Positions 8,397 through 17,049 of a stretch of 64,000 nt of DNA are shown here, one piece after another. The position numbers and the translations under genes are program-made. Within the stretch, counting starts at the first letter, position 1, and each line of letters starts with the position of its first letter. The DNA is from Paenibacillus sp. FSL H8-0332. GTDB lineage: Bacteria > Bacillota > Bacilli > Paenibacillales > Paenibacillaceae. The stretch spans positions 4,402,001 to 4,466,000 of the forward strand of contig NZ_CP150145.1 in NCBI RefSeq assembly GCF_037963835.1, in the 5' to 3' direction. The notes under the pieces were generated by a model, which had not been told where the DNA came from, did no database searches, and saw only the letters and a list, made by a program, of their open reading frames with translations.

Positions 8397-8818
8397 GACT
8401 CGTCCACACCCGGCTTGTATTTATGTACCAGCTCACGCCAGCCGAAATCTCCCCGGTCGATAGCCTTCACCAGAATTTCCGCTGTAGCAATATTCGTGGC
8501 CACCGGAATCCCGTACACATCACACAGACGAAGCAGCGCCGTAATATCCGGTTCATGCGGCTGGGCCATCAGCGGATCACGCAGGAAAATAATCAAATCC
8601 AGCTCATCCGTAGCGACCATCGAGCCAATCTGCTGGTCGCCGCCAAGCGGCCCGGACATGTAGCGGTGAATGGAGAGCTTGGTCACTTCCATGATACGCT
8701 GGCCCGTGGTTCCGGTGGAGAATAACTTATGCCCTTCAAAGACATGCTCATAAGCAGTTACGAAATTAACCATTTCATCTTTTTTGCGGTCATGTGCGAT
8801 AAAAGCAATTTTCAACAT
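8393..8818 (-). CDS. mgsA: Methylglyoxal synthase
   Basis: Converts dihydroxyacetone phosphate to methylglyoxal and phosphate, a bypass that relieves sugar-phosphate stress. The 141-residue protein contains the phosphate-binding STGTTGQ, SGPLGGDQQIG and the catalytic-Asp region FLRDPL followed by QPHEPDI. GGGGAGAG precedes the ATG. Adjacency to the bacillithiol genes is notable because bacillithiol helps detoxify methylglyoxal in Bacillus. Confidence 0.96.
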   Translation of the reverse strand: MLKIAFIAHDRKKDEMVNFVTAYEHVFEGHKLFSTGTTGQRIMEVTKLSIHRYMSGPLGGDQQIGSMVATDELDLIIFLRDPLMAQPHEPDITALLRLCDVYGIPVATNIATAEILVKAIDRGDFGWRELVHKYKPGVDES

Positions 8819-8835
8819 TCTGTTTCTCTCCCCGT

Positions 8836-9639
8836 CTATTCTATAAAATGCTCAAAACCGTAAATCAAGCCGGTATAGCCCATCACCTTTTGAATCCCGA
8901 GCTTGACTCCAGGCATATAACCCGCACGCTCATAGGAGTCATGACGGATCTTCAGCGACTGTCCGAACCCGCCGAATACAACCTCCTCCTGGGCAAAAAC
9001 GCCCGGAAGACGCACACTGTGAATACGGAAGCCGTTATAATACCCGCCGCGCGAGCCTTCAATCAGCTCTTCTTCTTCGGGATGTCCCTGGCGAAGCTCC
9101 TGCCGCGCCTCAGAGATCATCTCTGCCGTCTTAATCGCTGTTCCTGACGGAGCATCCAGCTTCTGGTCTCCGTGATATTCGATAATTTCGAGATGAGGGA
9201 AATACTTTGCGGCCTGGGCAGCGAATTTCATCAGCAGAATCGCGCCGATGGAGAAGTTAGGCGCAATCAGTCCGCCGATTCCCTGCTCCTGGCATTGCTT
9301 GTCCAGCCCCGCGATCTGCTCCGGCGTGAAGCCGGTGGTTCCGATAACCGGACGGACGCCGTACTTGACCGCCAGCGCAGTATTGCTGTATGCAGACTGT
9401 GGAATCGTAAAATCTACCATTACATCGGCAGCTGTATCTGTAAGCGCAGTCTCCAGATCCGAAGTTACAAGCACACCACAGTCCTCAAGGCCAACCAGAC
9501 GGCCGGCATCACTGCCATGTGCAGAGCGGTCAACCGCTGCTGCCAGCTTGAGTTCATCATCCTGCAATACCAGCTTCACAACCTCTTTGCCCATTCTGCC
9601 TCCGGCTCCGGAAACAACAATCCTGATCTTGTCACTCAA
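8836..9639 (-). CDS. dapB: 4-hydroxy-tetrahydrodipicolinate reductase
   Basis: Second dedicated step of lysine, diaminopimelate and dipicolinate synthesis. The 267-residue protein has the nucleotide-binding GAGGRMGKEVV and the substrate motif DQKLDAPSGTA. The motif before it reads EYHGDQ, whereas many homologues have two adjacent His; the first His is kept and the second is Gly. The start is a TTG with GGGGAG 7 nt upstream. It is followed by mgsA after 17 nt. Confidence 0.95.
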   Translation of the reverse strand: MSDKIRIVVSGAGGRMGKEVVKLVLQDDELKLAAAVDRSAHGSDAGRLVGLEDCGVLVTSDLETALTDTAADVMVDFTIPQSAYSNTALAVKYGVRPVIGTTGFTPEQIAGLDKQCQEQGIGGLIAPNFSIGAILLMKFAAQAAKYFPHLEIIEYHGDQKLDAPSGTAIKTAEMISEARQELRQGHPEEEELIEGSRGGYYNGFRIHSVRLPGVFAQEEVVFGGFGQSLKIRHDSYERAGYMPGVKLGIQKVMGYTGLIYGFEHFIE

Positions 9640-9671
9640 ATGAATTCTCCCCGCTTTCCCTGGCTCTGTTA

Positions 9672-10193
9672 TTATTGTATATATTGTTGCAGCGATTTCT
9701 GCAGATCCTTCATTAGCAGACGTAGGCCGCTGTCATCCGGGTGCAGCGACATAACTTCTTTCAATACCGCAATCGCCTGCAGATGTTCATTCATCCGGCT
9801 GTGCGCAATCGCCAGCCATACATAAGCATCCCCGTAGAGAGGGTCAAGCGATACAGCTTCCTTCAGCAGCGTAATCGGATGGTACGGATTCACACTGTCC
9901 GCTGCTTCATCCTCCAGCAGCCGCTTCGCTTCCTGCACAAGCTTAAGAGCCTGCAGATGCTGCAGATGCAGCTGATAATCCGGTTTGGTCCCATCCAGCC
10001 GGCGTGCGGCTATAGCATGTTCAAGCGCTTTGTCCAGCATGCCGCTGCGGGCATAGGTAATAGAGCAGCGGTATCTGACTTCCGCATCGTCCGGACTAGC
10101 CGCAATGGCCGCTTCGAACAAGGTGATGGCCTCAGCAAAGTCACTGCGGAGTATCGAGCGGTAGGCCGCTTTTACATAATCATTATGATCCAT
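9672..10193 (-). CDS. TPR-repeat protein of unknown role
   Basis: A 173-residue all-helical protein with at least three TPR-like units (YKAAYRSILRSDFAEAI is not complete but FEAAIAASPDDAEVRYR, ALEHAIAARRLDG and YVWLAIAHSRMNEHLQAI fit the pattern). No enzyme motif, signal peptide or membrane segment is visible. It lies between mazG and dapB on the same strand, likely one transcript. I infer an adaptor role only from the fold. Confidence 0.8.
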   Translation of the reverse strand: MDHNDYVKAAYRSILRSDFAEAITLFEAAIAASPDDAEVRYRCSITYARSGMLDKALEHAIAARRLDGTKPDYQLHLQHLQALKLVQEAKRLLEDEAADSVNPYHPITLLKEAVSLDPLYGDAYVWLAIAHSRMNEHLQAIAVLKEVMSLHPDDSGLRLLMKDLQKSLQQYIQ

Positions 10194-10252
10194 ATCCTCA
10201 CCATCCTTACGGCTAAAACCCGTTCGTTTGGTACAGCATATGTAGCATAGGC

Positions 10253-10582
10253 CTAATCGGTGTTTTTGGGCGTCCAGCGCCCGGCATCACGCGTATTGAA
10301 TTTGTGCATAACCTTATTATGCGCCTCTGTTAAGTCTATACCGAGGGAATTGGCGAAACAAACGGTAATAAAGAGAATGTCGCCCAGCTCCAGCTCAATC
10401 GAATTATCGGCTTCATCCGCTTTTTTCGGCTTCTCGCCGAATTGATGGTTGACTTCGCGCGCCAGCTCTCCGACTTCCTCGGACATCCGGGCCAGCATCG
10501 ACAGCGGACTGAAGTAGCCTTCTTTAAACTGTGAGATGTAGGTATCTACCTCACGTTGTATGTCACCAAGACTTTTATCCAT
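10253..10582 (-). CDS. MazG-like nucleotide pyrophosphohydrolase (YpjD type)
   Basis: A 109-residue single-domain MazG protein, expected to hydrolyse (d)NTPs or related nucleotides. The metal-binding helices are visible: EEVGELAREVN (ExxE) and ELGDILF (ExxD). I start at the ATG at 10582, which has AAAGGG 6 nt upstream; longer in-frame versions add sequence without family similarity and run into the divergent gene. The same gene precedes dapB in B. subtilis. Confidence 0.9.
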   Translation of the reverse strand: MDKSLGDIQREVDTYISQFKEGYFSPLSMLARMSEEVGELAREVNHQFGEKPKKADEADNSIELELGDILFITVCFANSLGIDLTEAHNKVMHKFNTRDAGRWTPKNTD

Positions 10583-10628
10583 AAATTTCCCTTTCACCCC
10601 CGTGTGTTCTTGCCTTCTGTTTGCCCCT

Positions 10629-10657
10629 ATGTTATCGTAAAGACGTTTTGAAGACAA
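10629..10657 (-). promoter_or_regulatory. Possible promoter of the mazG-dapB operon
   Basis: TTGTCT and TAACAT are separated by 17 nt on the minus strand, about 50 nt before the mazG start. The -10 is only fair. Confidence 0.4.
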
Positions 10658-10749
10658 ATCTTTTTTGCAATGCCGCCTGGAGCTTACGTGCTCTCCGGGG
10701 GGATCATTACATATAAATTGCCCATTTAGAGGCGTAGGCGAGGGATTAT

Positions 10750-11622
10750 ATGAGTTCATCCATTAAAATCAGCACAGTCAGCAAAACAGTGGCCCCCATC
10801 ATGCTGGGTACGGCCATCTACGCATTCGGACTACTGTATTTCATCATTCCCAACCAGCTGATGGAGGGCGGAGTTACCGGGATTACCATCCTGCTCAATT
10901 ACGCCTTTGACATCCCTATCTTCTTAACGACACTGCTGCTCAACCTCCCGCTCTTTCTGCTCGGCTGGAAGGTGCTCGGGGCGAATCAGATCGTCTATAC
11001 CGGACTCGGCATCGGCTCTCTGTCTTTCTTCCTCTGGTTATTTGAGCGGATGATCAAGGCGGGCTGGATTGTAACGTTCAGCACCGAGCATGATTTTATT
11101 CTTGCTTCATTATATGCAGGGGTCACTCTGGGTCTGGGTCTGGGGATTGTCTTCCGTTTCGGGGGCACCACCGGGGGTGTAGATATTGTTGCACGGATCC
11201 TTGGACGCAAGTTCGGCTGGAGTATGGGGCAGATTATTCTGGCTGTGGATATCATTATTATCGGGGCTTCCCTGCTCTACATTCCCCGCGAAAAAATATT
11301 ATATACTCTCGTGGCAGTCTTCATCGCCTCACGTGTAATTGATTTCATTCAGGAAGGGGCCTACGCCGCCAGAGCCTTCACCATCATCAGCGACGAGGCG
11401 CCGCAGATTGCCGAGCTGATCACCGTAGAAATGGATCGCGGTGTTACCTTAATCCCGGCAATCGGTGCCTATTCGAAGCAGGCCAAGCACATGGTCTACT
11501 GCGTGGTCTCCAGACAGGAGATCCGCAGGCTCAGCCTGCTGGTAAAGTCGGTGGACCCGAAGGCCTTCGTCATTATCAGCGACGTTCATGACGTTCACGG
11601 CGAAGGCTTCCGGGAGACCTGA
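10750..11622 (+). CDS. YitT-family membrane protein (YpjC type)
   Basis: A 290-residue integral membrane protein with about five hydrophobic segments in the first 200 residues, including a Gly-rich 'FRFGGTTGGVDIVARIL' loop, then a soluble C-terminal DUF2179-type domain (from about residue 215). The family's transport substrate is not established. It is divergent from mazG and convergent with ypjB, the same neighbourhood as B. subtilis ypjC. The ATG has GAGGG about 5 nt upstream. Confidence 0.88.
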   Translation: MSSSIKISTVSKTVAPIMLGTAIYAFGLLYFIIPNQLMEGGVTGITILLNYAFDIPIFLTTLLLNLPLFLLGWKVLGANQIVYTGLGIGSLSFFLWLFERMIKAGWIVTFSTEHDFILASLYAGVTLGLGLGIVFRFGGTTGGVDIVARILGRKFGWSMGQIILAVDIIIIGASLLYIPREKILYTLVAVFIASRVIDFIQEGAYAARAFTIISDEAPQIAELITVEMDRGVTLIPAIGAYSKQAKHMVYCVVSRQEIRRLSLLVKSVDPKAFVIISDVHDVHGEGFRET

Positions 11623-11637
11623 TCTATACACACATAA

Positions 11638-11682
11638 GGGCGGACCCCACAAGCCGGCACTGGCTGCTTGTGGGGTCCGCCC
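11638..11682. terminator. Bidirectional terminator between convergent genes
   Basis: A perfect 17-bp inverted repeat (GGGCGGACCCCACAAGC and its complement) lies between the convergent YitT and ypjB genes. T-richness is modest on either side (TCTTTGT on plus). Confidence 0.75.
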
Positions 11683-11713
11683 TCTTTGTATCCTCTGTTA
11701 CCTCTGCTCTACC

Positions 11714-12613
11714 CTACACGGTCTTCAAATCCCGCTTCTGGCCGCGGTACTTACGGTAAGCCGTATACGCCAGCACCGTAAGGATAAACGCGCCTGCCAG
11801 CAGAGCCCAGCCCCCGTATTGCTGCGGAGCCAGCGGCAGCGACAAGACCGGCTCGCTGCGGTCCTTGCCGAACATCACTCTTGCTGCATCCTGTCCATAG
11901 GACACAATCTCCAGCAGGCGGGCCCGTTCCACGGGTTGCTCCGAGCCTGCCACCCCTCCTGCGAAAGACAGCCAGGAATCAAAGGTGTTCACCGCCTCAG
12001 CAGGCCGGGAGATGATCACTGCAGGCCGGATATTCGCATACCGGCTCTGAAGTCTTGCCAGCGCCGCTGTCCAACCCTTCAGATCACCCGCGGCGGCGCT
12101 TTGCTCCATATCGTTCAAATCCTCACGGACCAGCTTGTAGTATTGCAGCCACATGGGCTGGCGGGGGTGATTCAGGCTGTTGGCGGCAAGCCGCAGCTTC
12201 GCCGCAGCCGCTTCCCATCTCTCCGGGGACGGCTGGGCCGCAGCCAGTGCCGACTTCATATCCAGAATGACGGACGAGAGTGCATTGACCCCCTCCACTG
12301 AGGTCATCCCTTCAAAGGACGAGGAGATGAAGATCTGTGAGATTTCCTCTGCTTCCTTGCGGGCCTTCAGCACATCGCCTTCGAGCACATAGCCGTACAG
12401 AGCTTCCGCAGCCTGCTCCAGCCGCTGCGCTCCGCTTCTGGCCGTGAGCGCAGCAGGATCACTGGGTACACTTCCGGGTGCTTCTATGTAAGCTGTACTT
12501 CCCTGGTCTGCAGCGGCATTCCCTGCTTCAGCCTGAACGCGGCCTCCGCCGATACCGGCGAGCAGGCAGCACAGCAGGATTGCTGACAGTATGAATACTT
12601 TTCTGCGCGGCAT
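11714..12613 (-). CDS. ypjB: Sporulation-associated membrane protein YpjB
   Basis: A 299-residue protein with an N-terminal signal/anchor (residues 5-24, rich in Leu/Ile/Cys), an extracytoplasmic helical region and a C-terminal transmembrane helix (WALLAGAFILTVLAYTAY) with a basic tail. In B. subtilis ypjB is reported as a sporulation gene of unclear mechanism. The ATG at 12613 follows GGGAGG by 8 nt. It is downstream of ypjA on the same strand, as in B. subtilis. Confidence 0.85.
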   Translation of the reverse strand: MPRRKVFILSAILLCCLLAGIGGGRVQAEAGNAAADQGSTAYIEAPGSVPSDPAALTARSGAQRLEQAAEALYGYVLEGDVLKARKEAEEISQIFISSSFEGMTSVEGVNALSSVILDMKSALAAAQPSPERWEAAAAKLRLAANSLNHPRQPMWLQYYKLVREDLNDMEQSAAAGDLKGWTAALARLQSRYANIRPAVIISRPAEAVNTFDSWLSFAGGVAGSEQPVERARLLEIVSYGQDAARVMFGKDRSEPVLSLPLAPQQYGGWALLAGAFILTVLAYTAYRKYRGQKRDLKTV

Positions 12614-12667
12614 AAGACATCCCTCCCACCTTAATCTATGGCGGAAGGACAAGAGTTAGAACAGAGG

Positions 12668-13315
12668 TCAGCGCTTCACGGCAGTGCTGTCCGGAAGTGC
12701 CGGACGCCTTGTCCGGCCGCAGAACAGCCAGGCTGCGGCCGTACTGAACAGCGTAAGCCCCATGGTGGAGTACTGAACAGCGATAAGATCATCATCAAGC
12801 ACCGAGGGCAGCCATGGATACACGCCTTGTGAATAATCCACTATATCGTTTGCGAACGTCCACGCAAGCGCCACAGGCAGCATCCTCTGGAAGGTGAAGA
12901 ACCGGGCATAGATCAGGGCTTCCACAGCCATTCCGGTATGGGAGATCATCAGCATCCAGTCCTTCCAGGTTATCGAATCCCCCTGATAACCGCCGGCTAC
13001 AATGATACTCACCGCCCATATTCCGTACTTCACAGAGGTTAGGACAGCCAACGCTTCAATCAGCTCACGCACCAGCGTTCCTGTAAGCCCTCTTGGCGGA
13101 TAGAGTAACAGCAGCAATGCAGCTGTGAAGAACAGGCTGGCCGTAGGGCTGTCGGGAACAAACGGCAGGAGCCAGAGCGGTTCAGTCTGCGCTGTGAACG
13201 TGAGCTGGTTGCCATACCACATATATCCGTAGACCGTTCCGAGCAGATTCACGATAAACAGCAGCCATATTATTCTTCGGTCCCTAAATAACTTCTCAAA
13301 CCAATGACCCGTCAT
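12668..13315 (-). CDS. ypjA: YpjA-type membrane protein (DUF1405)
   Basis: A 215-residue integral membrane protein with about six hydrophobic segments. Conserved features include the N-terminal WLLFIVNLLGTVYGYMWY, a conserved ISHTGMAVEAL region and WTFANDIVDY. Function is unknown. It lies between qcrC and ypjB, exactly the B. subtilis order. Confidence 0.88.
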   Translation of the reverse strand: MTGHWFEKLFRDRRIIWLLFIVNLLGTVYGYMWYGNQLTFTAQTEPLWLLPFVPDSPTASLFFTAALLLLLYPPRGLTGTLVRELIEALAVLTSVKYGIWAVSIIVAGGYQGDSITWKDWMLMISHTGMAVEALIYARFFTFQRMLPVALAWTFANDIVDYSQGVYPWLPSVLDDDLIAVQYSTMGLTLFSTAAAWLFCGRTRRPALPDSTAVKR

Positions 13316-13356
13316 ACGAACAACTTCCCCCCGACTGTAGCAGCTTCATGACATAA

Positions 13357-13385
13357 CAAAAACCTGAGCGCATACACGATCAGGT
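13357..13385 (-). terminator. Terminator after qcrC
   Basis: ACCTGA pairs with TCAGGT on the minus strand and is followed by TTTTTG, 18 nt after the qcrC stop. Confidence 0.65.
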
Positions 13386-13402
13386 CCTGCGTTACTGTTA
13401 TT

Positions 13403-14278
13403 TTACTGTCCGCTTTTTTGTTTGGCAAGCCAGCCGGCCAGCTCATCGATATCCTGCTCGGTCAGCCCTGCTCCCATAGCCGTCTCAACCATTGGCGGCA
13501 TCTGGCCCTTGCCTTCTTTTATAATAGTAAGAATCGCCGCCTTATCATGACTGTCACCGACACCTCGCAGCGAGGGAATACTGCCGGAGCCCTTCATATC
13601 TACCGCATGGCAGGTTATACAGGTTGCTTGCTTATAGAGTGCCATCGCCGGATCATCCTTGTCCACAATGGCAATATCCTTCGGCTTGACGGCACTTGTG
13701 GTTGGCAAGCCTGCAGCCTTATTCTCGGCGGCCTTCTCTTCGCGCTGAACATCCTCTGGAATCTGGCCGGTCTCAGCCATCTCATGCTTGTATTCTGTCC
13801 AGGCTGTGTTGGTCAAGTAGACGATTGCTGCGAGGGACAGGAACATCAGCGAGGATGCAATCGGTCTGCGATAGAACCGCCGCTCCGGGCCGGTATCCAG
13901 GAAAGGCGCCAGCAGCAGCGCCCCGAAGGCCACCCCAGTCACACCAAGCGTTCCCAGCACGATATAGTCACCTGATGCGTAAGGGAGCTTCAAATACTGA
14001 TAGAGGAAGAGAAAATACCAGTCAGGAATCGGAATTACCGTTGCTGCCGGATTGGCAGGGAACCCGAGTGGAGCCGGCTCCGAAAGGGTCAGAACCAGAA
14101 TTCCCACCAGCACTACTACACCAACCATCCATTCCTTAAGCAGAAAGTTAGGGATAAAGGCTTCCGATTTGCCCGGATACGCCGTATAATCCGGCGGGGT
14201 TATGAATCCGTTTCCTCTGCGGACCCGGGAATCCCCGACGAATACCACCTTCTCTTTAGAGTCGTCTCCGTGTGCCAT
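13403..14278 (-). CDS. qcrC: Menaquinol:cytochrome c reductase, cytochrome b/c subunit
   Basis: Fusion of a subunit-IV-like membrane part and a cytochrome c domain, as in Bacillus QcrC. The first 140 residues carry three hydrophobic helices and the conserved PDWYFLFLYQYL. The C-terminal domain has the haem-binding CITCH (CXXCH) and a distal Met in GQMPPM. It is 291 residues long and the last gene of qcrA-qcrB-qcrC. AGGAGG precedes the start. Confidence 0.96.
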   Translation of the reverse strand: MAHGDDSKEKVVFVGDSRVRRGNGFITPPDYTAYPGKSEAFIPNFLLKEWMVGVVVLVGILVLTLSEPAPLGFPANPAATVIPIPDWYFLFLYQYLKLPYASGDYIVLGTLGVTGVAFGALLLAPFLDTGPERRFYRRPIASSLMFLSLAAIVYLTNTAWTEYKHEMAETGQIPEDVQREEKAAENKAAGLPTTSAVKPKDIAIVDKDDPAMALYKQATCITCHAVDMKGSGSIPSLRGVGDSHDKAAILTIIKEGKGQMPPMVETAMGAGLTEQDIDELAGWLAKQKSGQ

Positions 14279-14301
14279 GACCGTGCCTCCTAAACGTTAT
14301 T

Positions 14302-14973
14302 TTACAGCGGACCGGATATGCCTTGTCTGCGGATCATAATGAAGTGCCCGACAAGCAGTATAAGCAGAACCGCCGGGAGGAAGAATACATGTAAGGCGAA
14401 GAACCGGGTCAGTGTCTCGGCGCCGGCAATATTGCCTCCCTGCATCAGCTCCTTGAGCACCGGCCCCATGAACGGAACCGAATTGGCGATCTCCAGCGTA
14501 ACCTTGGTGGCGAAGTACGCCTTATTATCCCACGGAAGCAGGTAACCGGTCAGTCCCAGTCCCAGCATGACGAAAAAAATCAGCATCCCCACTACCCAGT
14601 TCATCTCGCGTGGGGCCTTATACGAACCGGTGAAAAACACACGCATCGTATGAAGGAACATCATGACAATGACGAGGCTCGCGCCCCAGTGGTGCATGCC
14701 GCGGACGATTTTACCGAAGGCGACCTTGGTCTGCAGATATTCCACACTGGCGTAGGCATTAATGATATCCGGGACATAATACATGGTCAGAAACATCCCT
14801 GACAGAATCTGAATTACAGTGATGAAGAAGGTCAGTCCGCCGAAGCAGTAGACAAAGGCTGAAAAGTGGTGTGCGGGATTGACATGCTCGGGGACCTCGT
14901 GGTCGGCAACATCTCTCCAGATCGGTGTAATATCCAGACGTTCGTCAATCCAGTTATATACGTTTTTGAACAC
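14302..14973 (-). CDS. qcrB: Menaquinol:cytochrome c reductase, cytochrome b6 subunit
   Basis: The haem b subunit that oxidises menaquinol. It has four transmembrane helices with paired His ligands in HHWGASLVIVMMFLH and FALHVFF, and the family N-terminus YNWIDERLDITP. I chose the GTG at 14973 because AAGGAGG lies 10 nt upstream and this gives 223 residues, the usual length; the in-frame GTG at 14982 is only 1 nt from that site and overlaps the qcrA stop. Confidence 0.95.
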   Translation of the reverse strand: MFKNVYNWIDERLDITPIWRDVADHEVPEHVNPAHHFSAFVYCFGGLTFFITVIQILSGMFLTMYYVPDIINAYASVEYLQTKVAFGKIVRGMHHWGASLVIVMMFLHTMRVFFTGSYKAPREMNWVVGMLIFFVMLGLGLTGYLLPWDNKAYFATKVTLEIANSVPFMGPVLKELMQGGNIAGAETLTRFFALHVFFLPAVLLILLVGHFIMIRRQGISGPL

Positions 14974-14978
14974 GCCGT

Positions 14979-15533
14979 TCACGCCTCCTTCGCCGAAACA
15001 GTATTAGGGACGATTTCACCGAGATATACCCAGCCTCCGTCAATCTTGGTGGTGTACTGGTCCAGCGGCTTGGCAGCCACGGCCAGTTGCCGGCCCTGCT
15101 TCGTATAACGGGCGCCATGGCAAGGGCAATGATATTCATCGGGATGCGCCTTGTTGTTATTCCAGCCTACGGTGCAGCCCAGATGCTTGCAGATCGGTGA
15201 AAGCGCATAAATATCTCCGTTCGCGTCTTTACGAATCCACGCCGTAAGCATAGCTGTACTGGCATACCATCCGTCCTGCTGCGGAAGCTCGAAGGTGAAC
15301 TCCTGGGGCTCTTCTGTAATCTTGGACGCTTCCGCTACCTTGATGAATTCTCCCTCGCCTTTTTTCTGCAGAATCGGATCTACAGCAAACCGGACCATCG
15401 GCAAGATAACTCCGGCACCCATAAAGGCGGTAGCCCCTCCTAGTGTGTAGGTCAAAAACTGTCTGCGTGACATCTCGTTTCGGCTGGGCGGTTCTTGCGT
15501 AAGTGACTCTTCTTCTTCATTAAGGCTGCTCAT
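14979..15533 (-). CDS. qcrA: Menaquinol:cytochrome c reductase, Rieske iron-sulfur subunit
   Basis: Carries the 2Fe-2S Rieske cluster: CKHLGC and CPCHGA hold the two Cys/His pairs. A twin-arginine-type signal anchor (SRRQFLTYTLGGATAFMGAG) follows a 20-residue acidic N-terminus. The 184-residue protein is the first gene of the operon and has a strong promoter about 120 nt upstream. Confidence 0.96.
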   Translation of the reverse strand: MSSLNEEEESLTQEPPSRNEMSRRQFLTYTLGGATAFMGAGVILPMVRFAVDPILQKKGEGEFIKVAEASKITEEPQEFTFELPQQDGWYASTAMLTAWIRKDANGDIYALSPICKHLGCTVGWNNNKAHPDEYHCPCHGARYTKQGRQLAVAAKPLDQYTTKIDGGWVYLGEIVPNTVSAKEA

Positions 15534-15652
15534 ACTGTATGTAACCCCCTTTTCAAAATGTGAGAAGGCACCTGCAGAGTTGTTGCATAGGTATTTTAGG
15601 TAAAAATTCCGTTTTCAATGAAATATATCACAGTTCATATAAGTTCATCCTA

Positions 15653-15681
15653 ATCATAGCTTAGGGTCTAAAACCCGTCAA
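15653..15681 (-). promoter_or_regulatory. Sigma-A promoter of the qcr operon
   Basis: TTGACG and TATGAT are exactly 17 nt apart on the minus strand, giving a leader of about 110 nt before qcrA. A TGTGATATATTTCAT sequence just downstream resembles half of an Fnr/Crp-type site, but the second half is poor. Confidence 0.7.
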
Positions 15682-15754
15682 GAATATTGTCTAAATTGTG
15701 ACAGGCGTTTAAGGCTGTTTTTTGAATAATTGTTGATTTTCCGTCACATTTAAC

Positions 15755-16180
15755 TCATTTTCCATTCTGCCACAAGGCTTGGATTTCACCCCGCACATGC
15801 GCACTTACCGCAGCTCTGGAATCGGATGCTATCTCAGGCAGGCAAAGGAGTAAATCGCTTTCAAAAACCTCCTCCCTGCGCAGCTCCTCATTGGCAGACA
15901 TCACAATCGCATACTGGAAGCCGCTGGATTTGACTTTTCGGCAAAGTTCATTCACAAGAGCTGTCATTCCGGGACCAGCATACTGTACCGCCGGATAAGT
16001 CACGACCCTCCCCTTGTACGGCTGTTCGGCCAATTCCAGGAAATCACGCTGCCGTTCAAGTAGCGCTACTGTCTCCGGCGGAGTCTCTGTGCCCTGAAGT
16101 CCGCTATACGGAATAATGCAGGTATCATAGTATGATCCATCGGTCTCCCAGGCTCTCCTGTCAAAATCACTGAATTTCAT
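15755..16180 (-). CDS. ypiF: YpiF-type protein (DUF2487)
   Basis: A 141-residue soluble protein upstream of qcrA, as in B. subtilis. Conserved N-terminal features include MKFSDFDRRAWETDG and DTCIIPYSGL. Function is unknown; conserved linkage with qcrABC suggests a role around respiration, which is inference. I start at the ATG at 16180, which follows AGAGGGGG; the longer frame adds a short, unsupported extension. Confidence 0.85.
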   Translation of the reverse strand: MKFSDFDRRAWETDGSYYDTCIIPYSGLQGTETPPETVALLERQRDFLELAEQPYKGRVVTYPAVQYAGPGMTALVNELCRKVKSSGFQYAIVMSANEELRREEVFESDLLLCLPEIASDSRAAVSAHVRGEIQALWQNGK

Positions 16181-16232
16181 AGATTCGCCCCCTCTAGCCG
16201 CATCCCGCAGCAAGCATTCTTACTTTAAAAGC

Positions 16233-16261
16233 ATCATAAACAAGTGTATACGGCTTGGCAA
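16233..16261 (-). promoter_or_regulatory. Sigma-A promoter of ypiF
   Basis: TTGCCA and TATGAT are separated by 17 nt on the minus strand, about 45 nt before the ypiF ATG. Confidence 0.65.
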
Positions 16262-16304
16262 TCTTTAATTCTGGATTAAAGGGGTCCACGGCTCACGCCA
16301 AGTC

Positions 16305-16333
16305 AAAAAAAAGAAATGCGCCAAGCGCATTTC
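16305..16333 (-). terminator. Terminator directly after the IDEAL-domain gene
   Basis: GAAATGCGC pairs with GCGCATTTC and TTTTTTTT follows on the minus strand. The stem begins immediately after the stop codon. Confidence 0.85.
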
Positions 16334-16513
16334 CTATGCCAAACTTTTCAGTTCTTCAGTCAGATTTCGGAAAGCCGCCTCATCACCGGCAGCCAGCGCC
16401 GTGTCGATCTTCCGGTACAACATGTCGGTACGACGCTTTCTTAACGCTTCATCCCACACCATTTCCGCAGCCAGCCCCAGCATCACTTCATAAGTAGCCT
16501 TCATTTTGTCCAT
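16334..16513 (-). CDS. Small IDEAL-domain protein
   Basis: A 59-residue helical protein with the IDEAL signature 'YRKIDTALAAGDEAAFRNL'. In B. subtilis the same locus holds YpiB, in which an IDEAL motif follows a larger UPF0302 domain; here only the motif-sized protein is present. The ATG at 16513 has GGAGGT 7 nt upstream. The function of the domain is not known to me beyond likely protein binding. Confidence 0.8.
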   Translation of the reverse strand: MDKMKATYEVMLGLAAEMVWDEALRKRRTDMLYRKIDTALAAGDEAAFRNLTEELKSLA

Positions 16514-16531
16514 TCGATACACCTCCGCTGT

Positions 16532-17038
16532 TTAAGAAATTCCGTATTCTATTGCCTTTTTCACATAGCTTTCACTTGTGCGTGCCATCCTCAGCAGATC
16601 CTGCTCAGTCAATTCACGGATCACTTTGGCCGGTGTGCCCAAGGAGAGCGTGTACGGAGGAATGATTGTGTTCTCGGTTACAACGGAGCCGGCTCCTACT
16701 AAAGCATATTCACCAATCTCTGCTCCGTTCAGTACAATTGCACCCATTCCGATTAATGTGCCCTTGCCTATCCGGCAGCCGTGGATGATTGCTGAGTGCC
16801 CGACCGAGATGTCATCCTCCAGCACCAGCGGCAATCCTTCCGCCACATGGCCGACCACACCGTCCTGGATATTGCAGCGTTCCCCGATAATCACTGGCGC
16901 CAGGTCACCGCGAAGTACGGCGTTGAACCAGACACTGGATTGTTTGCTTATTCTTACATCGCCAACGAGCTTAGCGCCTTCCGCCACATAGACTGATTCG
17001 TCAAGCTGCGGTATGTAACTCCCATAGGCAATCCGCAT
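16532..17038 (-). CDS. Gamma-carbonic-anhydrase-like hexapeptide-repeat protein
   Basis: A 168-residue left-handed beta-helix protein with repeated hexapeptides (for example IISKQSSVWFNA is replaced here by RISKQSSVWFNAVLRGD). The family's metal ligands are present: His in VVGHVAEG and two His in VGHSAIIHGC. Many members lack measurable carbonic anhydrase activity, so the substrate is uncertain. It precedes the IDEAL gene by 18 nt on the same strand. Confidence 0.88.
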   Translation of the reverse strand: MRIAYGSYIPQLDESVYVAEGAKLVGDVRISKQSSVWFNAVLRGDLAPVIIGERCNIQDGVVGHVAEGLPLVLEDDISVGHSAIIHGCRIGKGTLIGMGAIVLNGAEIGEYALVGAGSVVTENTIIPPYTLSLGTPAKVIRELTEQDLLRMARTSESYVKKAIEYGIS

Positions 17039-17049
17039 CTCTCTCCCCC

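Noticed and set aside
15640..15680. Fnr-type site near the qcr promoter
   Set aside because: Only one half (TGTGA) is good; the other half does not match TCACA.
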